NCBI GenBank assembly: GCA_018653365.1
Contig: JABIAG010000002.1
Location: 42,614 to 106,613 of the forward strand
Direction of reading: 5' to 3'
Length of the DNA: 64,000 nucleotides
Source of the DNA: Candidatus Woesearchaeota archaeon
GTDB lineage: Archaea; Nanobdellota; Nanobdellia; Woesearchaeales; JABIAG01
The notes under the pieces are model-generated. The model had not been told where the DNA came from. It worked only from the letters and a program-made list of their open reading frames with translations, and made no database searches. Shown in pieces: positions 59,312-64,000 of this stretch (within the stretch, counting starts at the first letter, position 1; each line of letters begins with the position of its first letter). The position numbers were made by a program, and so were the translations under genes.

Positions 59312-60145
59312 ATGGCAATGATTGCTTGGAGAGAGACTTTAATGGCAGGAGCATTGCTTGTACCTCTTGCTACTGCAACTCGAACCCCTATTGATTACAA
59401 GCCCAAGAGAATGGCATTTAGTTCTAAGCCCCTTCCAAAACCACCTTCTCGACCTGATGTTTTAACACAGGATGAAGCCTCCTTGTTTAGTCAGGTTAGT
59501 GCGGCAGTTGCCGAAAGACACAGGGTAAGTTTTGGTTTAACTATTATTGATGAGTCCATGTTTCCACCAGGAGTTAGGGGACAAACTATTGCAGATCTTT
59601 GTGCACGAGGTAGATTGCCACGAAGAATTCCTGCAAGATATTTTCCTGCAATCCAAGATATTGTGCAACGCAAGGGTGCACGTTATTTCTTGCGTCGTTT
59701 ATCTTACTTTCAAGAGGAAGTTCAAAAGAAGGATAGTTTGTGGCATAGTGTTTATTTAAGTAATCCCTCTGCCGATGATTTGTATAAGCGTTCAGCATTT
59801 CATGAGATCGGTATGGGTATTTTTGATGTTCTGATGAATGATCATCAAGATCTAATTTTAAACTTTGCTGATATTGATGTTGCTTCTGAGTGTTGGAAGA
59901 CAACTTCTGGAGAGGCACATCCTGCGCATCCATCTTTTTTTAGTTTTTTTTATGCCTCTTGTCCTAAAGCAGATTATGTTTGTAAATTAGTTGGTGCTCG
60001 TCGTACATTTGCAGATATTTATGCATTGAGAATGATGGACTGTATTCCTGATGAATCCGGGGATGTTCTTTTAGATAAAAAGGTTCGGGCTGTTGAACAG
60101 GTGTTGGCTCCGTATAGATTAATGCCTGAATCCGAAAAACAATAA
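59312..60145 (+). CDS. Hypothetical protein with N-terminal signal-like segment
   Basis: 277 residues. MAMIAWRETLMAGALLVPLA looks like a short signal peptide or anchor. Proline-rich linker (about 30-50), then a helical domain with SAFHEIGMGIFDVLMNDHQD; His-Glu is present but not the zinc HExxH. Four Cys in the last third (ECWKTT, ASCPKADYVCKLV, DCIPDE). Higher G+C than the neighbours. No family recognised. Confidence 0.55.
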   Translation: MAMIAWRETLMAGALLVPLATATRTPIDYKPKRMAFSSKPLPKPPSRPDVLTQDEASLFSQVSAAVAERHRVSFGLTIIDESMFPPGVRGQTIADLCARGRLPRRIPARYFPAIQDIVQRKGARYFLRRLSYFQEEVQKKDSLWHSVYLSNPSADDLYKRSAFHEIGMGIFDVLMNDHQDLILNFADIDVASECWKTTSGEAHPAHPSFFSFFYASCPKADYVCKLVGARRTFADIYALRMMDCIPDESGDVLLDKKVRAVEQVLAPYRLMPESEKQ

Positions 60146-60180
60146 CGTTTATAAATCTTTTATCTTCTCTTTCATCATAT

Positions 60181-60299
60181 GCCACGGTGGCACAACCTGG
60201 TACTGCGCAAGCCTGGAAACTTACTTCAGTAAGTTCTGAACGTAAGTGAAGATAGCTTGTTTCCGCAAGGATATCCCAGTTCAAATCTGGGTCGTGGCG
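60181..60299 (+). tRNA. tRNA-Ser (GGA) with a 35-nt intron
   Basis: Acceptor GCCACGG/TCGTGGC, discriminator G, anticodon GGA at 60215-60217, stem CAAGC (60208-60212)/GCTTG (60255-60259), long variable arm TTTCCGCAAGGATAT, T arm CCCAG-TTCAAAT-CTGGG. Intron 60219-60253 at position 37/38; ACTTAC (60219-60224) can pair with GTAAGT at 60229-60234 or at 60242-60247. The bulge-helix-bulge is imperfect. Confidence 0.93.
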
Positions 60300-60312
60300 T
60301 ATTTTTTTCAAA

Positions 60313-60975
60313 ATGATCACTAAACCATTTTTAGGATTGGTAAATAAGTTTAAGCCATATTCTTGTAATGCTTCGCATGTTATCAAATTATTTGATCATA
60401 AATCTGATAGTCGGTTTGAAAGTTTTTTAACAGATTCAAGAGTTAGACCGTTGATCATCATGCATTTATTGTTTAATTTTCTTAAAACAGATTTTGTTAT
60501 TGGTCATGAAACTAGGACTTTTTATTATAAGTATGCTGATGAAACTCCAAATCCGCCAAAAGAGATTGTTTTAAAAGAGTCTGTTGTTAATAAACAATTT
60601 TCTGGTGAAGACCTATTTAATCTGTTATTAAGCCGAATTGGTTTAATGCAACTTAATATTCCGTTTGTTGCTTTTGAGGGTGAAGAAAAGTTATCTGAGG
60701 ATGTTGTTCCCTCAAAAGTAGATGAAACTTGGTATGAAGAAGTTGGTGAAGAGGTTTTTTTTAGTTTAGATGGTAGTTTGATTATTTATCCAGATAAGAT
60801 TCTTGTTTCAGATGATTGGAAAGAAAAGGTTGAAACAATCATTTCTTGTTATTATGATACTTTTAATGAGTTTCTTGAATCATCTAAGTCTTTACCTTCT
60901 ATTGATCACAAGTTGTATGTTGAATGGCTGGTTAAGTGGTTTCCTGGAATGATTCATTTTAAGAGTTTAGAATAG
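60313..60975 (+). CDS. Hypothetical protein
   Basis: 220 residues beginning MITKPFLGLVNKFKPYSCNA, 13 nt after tRNA-Ser, so perhaps transcribed with it. Mixed alpha/beta with FLTDSRVRPLIIMHLLFNFL and a mid-part that pairs strands (EEVFFSLDGSLIIYPDKILV). No membrane segment. I cannot assign a function. Confidence 0.6.
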   Translation: MITKPFLGLVNKFKPYSCNASHVIKLFDHKSDSRFESFLTDSRVRPLIIMHLLFNFLKTDFVIGHETRTFYYKYADETPNPPKEIVLKESVVNKQFSGEDLFNLLLSRIGLMQLNIPFVAFEGEEKLSEDVVPSKVDETWYEEVGEEVFFSLDGSLIIYPDKILVSDDWKEKVETIISCYYDTFNEFLESSKSLPSIDHKLYVEWLVKWFPGMIHFKSLE

Positions 60976-61021
60976 TACATTTTACTAAATCTTTTTAAAT
61001 TATGTTCAATTTGTTAAGTGT

Positions 61022-62002
61022 ATGCCTTATATTATGTCTGAAATTGATACGCCGACCTTTCATGCAGGTATTTTTATGAGTGATTGTGATATGATTGCTC
61101 CGGTGATTGTACCTGGTCCGCAAGGTATGCAGACTACTGGTGATTTCTTTCGTGCACACCAACAGGCTCGAGATGTTTTTTTTCCTTGGGCTGCTACTGC
61201 CGGCATTGGCCAGTATTCTTTGAGAGGGGCGTCTGCTAGTTTGTTAACGAAAATTATTGATGATGTTAGATTGCCTACTGGGGCAGAATTGGTTCACAGT
61301 AGAGATTATGATGGGGAGCAACTTGGGGGAGATCGTAAGCTTGTTAGAACAATTATGCTTTCACGAGTTGTTAAAGGAGATCGTCCTAAAGATTTGTATG
61401 GGTTGGTGGAAGATCTTGATCTGGCTACTGTATCTGGAACTGAGTTAGTGCCTCAACACTATGAATTTTTTCATGCAACTAATGAGGGGGATGTTTATCA
61501 GCATCCGTTAATGCGTGATTTAAACACATATTCTCCGGAAGAGATGGTTTTGTTGGGTAAGATTTCATATGGAGAATCTCCTGAGGTTATGGGGTTCTGG
61601 CCAGATGGCGGTAAGGAACGTATTGATTATGCTCCTGCAATTAGTGCGGAGTTTAGGCATGCTTGGGCGCTTGATCATGCAATGAAGCGAACTGAAAATT
61701 ATGATCATATTTTGACGCAAGTTGAGAGGGTTATGGCTGCAAGATTGTTTAAGCTACCTGAAAGTCAAGAAATTCGTGCTTTAATGTTAGAGGACCCAAT
61801 GGTTGGTTGTAGTGCGGGTGTTTGTTCTAATTGTTATCATCCTGTTGCTTTTTGTAATAATGCTTGTCCTTCTGAAACAGGGGGTTGCGGTTATGATTTT
61901 GGTTCTCTGGTTGGTCCTTCAATTGATGTGTGGGAAACTCTCTCTAAGCCAGATAAAGAAAAGTGGGGGTATTCCCATTGCAGAGAAGCGCGTGATTGGT
62001 AG
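61022..62002 (+). CDS. Hypothetical protein with C-terminal Cys cluster
   Basis: 326 residues (ATG 61034, MSEIDTPTF, is an alternative start). The body shows no known domain; near residues 262-300 lies CSAGVCSNCYHPVAFCNNAC with CGYDFGSL, seven Cys that likely bind zinc. Acidic overall. Higher G+C than the average. Similar in style to the unknown genes at 52607 and 59312, without clear identity. Confidence 0.55.
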   Translation: MPYIMSEIDTPTFHAGIFMSDCDMIAPVIVPGPQGMQTTGDFFRAHQQARDVFFPWAATAGIGQYSLRGASASLLTKIIDDVRLPTGAELVHSRDYDGEQLGGDRKLVRTIMLSRVVKGDRPKDLYGLVEDLDLATVSGTELVPQHYEFFHATNEGDVYQHPLMRDLNTYSPEEMVLLGKISYGESPEVMGFWPDGGKERIDYAPAISAEFRHAWALDHAMKRTENYDHILTQVERVMAARLFKLPESQEIRALMLEDPMVGCSAGVCSNCYHPVAFCNNACPSETGGCGYDFGSLVGPSIDVWETLSKPDKEKWGYSHCREARDW

Positions 62003-62113
62003 TTCTCCTCTTTAGAATAGACGACAACATCGAAAAGTTTATATATTAGTTTATGCAGGATAAACACTAGACGTTTATAATAACGTAAAAAAAATATTTG
62101 GGGGTAAATAAAA

Positions 62114-62350
62114 ATGGCACAAAAAGTTACTAAAGTTGGAGTTAAAAAAGAAAAAGGTTACCTATATTTCGTTGACAAAGCAGGTGATGTTTCTAGAGCA
62201 GTTATGGCAAGAGGCGGTCGAAAGAAAGGACAGAAAGGTAAAAAGGAAAAAGTCGCTAAAGCTGGTGTTAAGAAAGAATCTGGATACTTGTACTTTGTTG
62301 ATAAGCAAGGTGATGTTTCTAGAGCTAAAATGGCTCGTGGAAGGAAATAG
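62114..62350 (+). CDS. Small basic protein with two tandem copies of a 29-residue motif
   Basis: 78 residues. VGVKKEKGYLYFVDKAGDVS with RAVMARG (about 7-33) is repeated as AGVKKESGYLYFVDKQGDVS with RAKMARG (about 50-76), joined by a Lys/Gly linker. Single copies of this motif are known as tiny proteins in bacteria and archaea; the role is unknown. Basic, probably nucleic-acid binding. GGGGGTAAAT precedes the ATG, and a TATATATTAG box is about 65 nt upstream. Confidence 0.75.
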   Translation: MAQKVTKVGVKKEKGYLYFVDKAGDVSRAVMARGGRKKGQKGKKEKVAKAGVKKESGYLYFVDKQGDVSRAKMARGRK

Positions 62351-62377
62351 ATTCCTTCATTTTTTATTTTTTTATTT

Positions 62378-62415
62378 CCAACGTGTTGGTGCCAAAAATC
62401 TTGGATTTTTGAGCA
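62378..62415 (+). repeat. Double-hairpin intergenic element, copy 3
   Basis: CCAAC (62378-62382)-GT-GTTGG, then TGC (62390-62392)/GCA (62413-62415) enclosing AAAAATC (62394-62400)/GATTTTT (62404-62410). Stem pairs differ from copy 1 in a compensating way. Confidence 0.6.
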
Positions 62416-62456
62416 TTTTAGATAAGTTTTTAAACTAGTTCTGCTTACCCATAAGT

Positions 62457-62855
62457 ATGAAATACTTTAAAGCGTTCGTAGCAGGTATGATTTTGCCAGC
62501 GGTTATAATGCCATTTCTTATTGCATATTTTGTTTTACAGGGTGAAGCAAGTGCTATTGGAAAACTTCCTTTGTTGTACTTTGGTGCATTGTTATGGGGA
62601 GTTTGGAATGTAGTATTTGTAATTACAAGAAAACATGTTCCTATTGTTGATCGTAATGTTAAGTTGGGGGCTTATGGTGTTGTTTACGGACTTATTTCTG
62701 CTTTAGTTAATTCTTTATTGTTTGAGTTTACTTCTGTGATTCCCTCTTTTTCAGATGCTTTCATTATTTGGGCGATTATTGGTTATCCTATTTTACTTTA
62801 CTTTGCTTGGAAGTATGTAGTTAATGCATTTAATCTTATTTTTGAAGTATACTAA
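62457..62855 (+). CDS. Small four-helix membrane protein
   Basis: 132 residues; four hydrophobic segments (about 5-28, 38-58, 70-95 and 102-125). MILPAVIMPFLIAYFVLQGE and GALLWGVWNVVFVITRKHVP are the clearest. No charged catalytic motif. A TTTTTAAAC box is about 30 nt upstream. The 3' end forms a hairpin (AGTATACTAAC/GTTAGTAT) followed by a copy of the interspersed repeat. Confidence 0.65.
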   Translation: MKYFKAFVAGMILPAVIMPFLIAYFVLQGEASAIGKLPLLYFGALLWGVWNVVFVITRKHVPIVDRNVKLGAYGVVYGLISALVNSLLFEFTSVIPSFSDAFIIWAIIGYPILLYFAWKYVVNAFNLIFEVY

Positions 62856-62861
62856 CTTTGT

Positions 62862-62890
62862 TAGTATGCTCAGAACGAAGTGATGTTGTG
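62862..62890 (+). repeat. Interspersed repeat, ATGCTCAGAAC family
   Basis: ATGCTCAGAACGAAGTGATG followed by TTGTGTATT, between the membrane protein gene and xerA (convergent). It matches the copy at 51038 in 17 of 20 leading positions. Confidence 0.65.
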
Positions 62891-62897
62891 TATTAGC

Positions 62898-63719
62898 TTA
62901 ATCAAGAGGATTTTTTATATTCGAAATATCTTTGTTTGATACTTGTGTGTAAATTTCTGTAGTGCTTATGTCACTATGCCCTAATAATTTTTGAATGTAT
63001 CTTATGTCTACTCCTTGTTCAAGTAAATGGGTTGCAAATGAGTGTCTTAACATATGTGGATGGGTTTTTATTCCTATTTTATTTCCTAACGCTTCAAGCA
63101 CTTTTTGTACAGATTTTTGTGAATATTTGCCTTTTCTACCTTCTAAAATATATTTTGTTTTAAAGTTTGTATTACTATAATACTTTAAAATATCTAATTG
63201 TAATGATTTAGCAAGTATTGTTATTCTATCTCTTTTCCCTTTCCCCCCTTTGATAAAAACCGTATTCCTATCAAAATCAATATCTGTTCTTTTTAAGTTG
63301 AGCAACTCACTTAATCGTATTCCAGTAGAATAAAGTAGTTTAATTATTATTTTGTGTTTTAAATTATTTGTTGAGTTAATCAACTGTTGAATATTTTCTT
63401 TACTCAAAACTTTTGGCAATTGCTTTTCTTTCTTTTTAATGGGGATGGCTTTTGTAGAAAATGGGTTTTTTAGCACATTTTTAAAAAAGAAATTTAATGA
63501 TGCATAATGAAGTCGGCTTGAATTAATACTTAAATTAAGAGAAAGTAAATAATACCTAACTCCTTTATCGTCCATATTAAACCTACTTTTATCTAAAAAC
63601 ATTAAAAATTTATTAACACATGAAGAGTAACTATCAAATGTTTTCTTGCTATACCCTCTTAGTTCACACTCCTCTTTTAATTTTATTAAATAGTTCTCTA
63701 AATCGTTAGCGCAACCCAT
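62898..63719 (-). CDS. xerA: XerA-type tyrosine recombinase
   Basis: Resolves chromosome dimers at dif or integrates elements. 273 residues from ATG 63719. Core-binding domain 1-95 and catalytic domain with R135 (TGIRLSEL), K160 (GGKGKRDR), H222/R225 (HMLRHSFATHLLE), H248 (LLGHSDISTT) and nucleophile Y257 (EIYTQVS): the full set. Size and layout are XerA, not phage integrase. A palindrome with 11-bp arms and a 6-bp spacer lies 110 nt upstream of its start, suggesting a linked target site. Confidence 0.93.
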   Translation of the reverse strand: MGCANDLENYLIKLKEECELRGYSKKTFDSYSSCVNKFLMFLDKSRFNMDDKGVRYYLLSLNLSINSSRLHYASLNFFFKNVLKNPFSTKAIPIKKKEKQLPKVLSKENIQQLINSTNNLKHKIIIKLLYSTGIRLSELLNLKRTDIDFDRNTVFIKGGKGKRDRITILAKSLQLDILKYYSNTNFKTKYILEGRKGKYSQKSVQKVLEALGNKIGIKTHPHMLRHSFATHLLEQGVDIRYIQKLLGHSDISTTEIYTQVSNKDISNIKNPLD

Positions 63720-63828
63720 CAAAATAGGTTAAAAACATTATTAATAAATTTTGCCAAGAAAAATTCGGAAAGGTTTCAAAAAGTTTGGAAAACTTACGAA
63801 AACAAGGTCAACCACTTTCTGCGGTTGT

Positions 63829-63856
63829 ATTATGCCTACAAAAAAGTAGGCATAAT
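63829..63856. other. Candidate dif (XerA recombination) site
   Basis: ATTATGCCTAC (63829-63839), AAAAAA (63840-63845), GTAGGCATAAT (63846-63856): two perfect 11-bp inverted arms around 6 bp, the same 11-6-11 layout as bacterial and archaeal dif sites. Upstream of xerA. A regulatory hairpin is the alternative; no T-run follows. Confidence 0.55.
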
Positions 63857-63935
63857 GCATGTTATGTCTAATTTCTAAATCTCTAAAATATAAAACGCCC
63901 CCCTTTCTTTAAAATTGAAATAAAAAAATAGCTAT

Positions 63936-64000
63936 CTAAATCTATCAACAAAATCTTTAAATTCTTCTTTTACTATTTGATTTTGTTCTATATCATATAA
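63936..64000 (-). CDS. 3' end of a gene running in from the right edge
   Basis: The minus-strand frame from the window edge to the TAG at 63936-63938 is open for 21 codons (DIEQNQIVKEEFKDFVDRFR), charged and helical. Only the tail is visible, so it cannot be identified. Confidence 0.45.

Noticed and set aside
59464..59950. Overlapping minus-strand ORFs opposite the gene at 59312
   Set aside because: Codon pattern and promoter support the plus strand; the others are shadow frames.
63829..63856. Terminator for a plus-strand transcript
   Set aside because: No T-run follows the palindrome and no plus-strand gene ends nearby; a dif or operator role fits better.

Overview
This window looks like part of the chromosome of a small-genome DPANN archaeon, most like Woesearchaeota/Pacearchaeota. 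The information-processing genes are archaeal: replication factor C large subunit, CDC48/VAT, Spt5, SecE, an extended ribosomal protein L11, TruD, GatE, DTD2-type D-aminoacyl-tRNA deacylase, Elp3, archaeal cytidylate kinase, FtsZ and XerA. The DNA is AT-rich. Many genes carry a TATA box about 25-30 nt before the start codon, implying leaderless mRNAs, while operon-internal genes use GGAGG or GGTGA Shine-Dalgarno sequences. Several tRNAs contain introns. The lineage is inferred from gene content only; no rRNA is present.

Layout. 1-9.5 kb: edge of a LAGLIDADG endonuclease, an OB-fold ssDNA-binding protein, GlyRS, two membrane/secreted proteins, RfcL, topoisomerase I, a broken ABC substrate-binding fragment and a NurA-like nuclease. 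10-17 kb: tRNA-His, a GNAT/M20 operon, a divergent kinase-like protein, a bacterial-type pseudopilin with a long N-terminal extension, and an auto-regulated-looking operon of a small DNA-binding protein plus a surface glycoprotein. 17-34 kb: two tRNA-Thr genes, dihydrouridine synthase, adenylate kinase, S66 peptidase, TruD, tRNA-Arg with a D-loop insertion, GalE, GatE, a 2-hydroxyacid dehydrogenase and cytidylate kinase. 34-37 kb: the cluster ftsZ-secE-spt5-rpl11. 37-53 kb: DTD2, aspartate carbamoyltransferase, AbrB-like protein, ParA, Elp3 with an m5C methyltransferase, rhomboid, FKBP, pyruvate phosphate dikinase, AbrB-PhoU and Lrp regulators. 53-64 kb: tRNA-Leu, CDC48, YbjQ, a cytidylyltransferase, U32 peptidase, tRNA-Glu, tRNA-Ser and, at the right end, XerA with a 28-bp palindrome of dif architecture.

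The genes are mostly housekeeping: translation fidelity and tRNA modification (Dus, TruD, Elp3, NSUN-type, DTD2, GatE), replication and segregation (RfcL, TopA, ParA, FtsZ, XerA), and a small surface/membrane set. Central metabolism is sparse (PPDK, PyrB, GalE).

The most unusual signal is between the genes. Several families of 30-60 nt stem-loop sequences recur, some with compensatory changes in their stems, and they often sit between two direct copies of a neighbouring gene's 3' end, whether that gene encodes a protein or a tRNA. I found no CRISPR array, no transposase and no rRNA.
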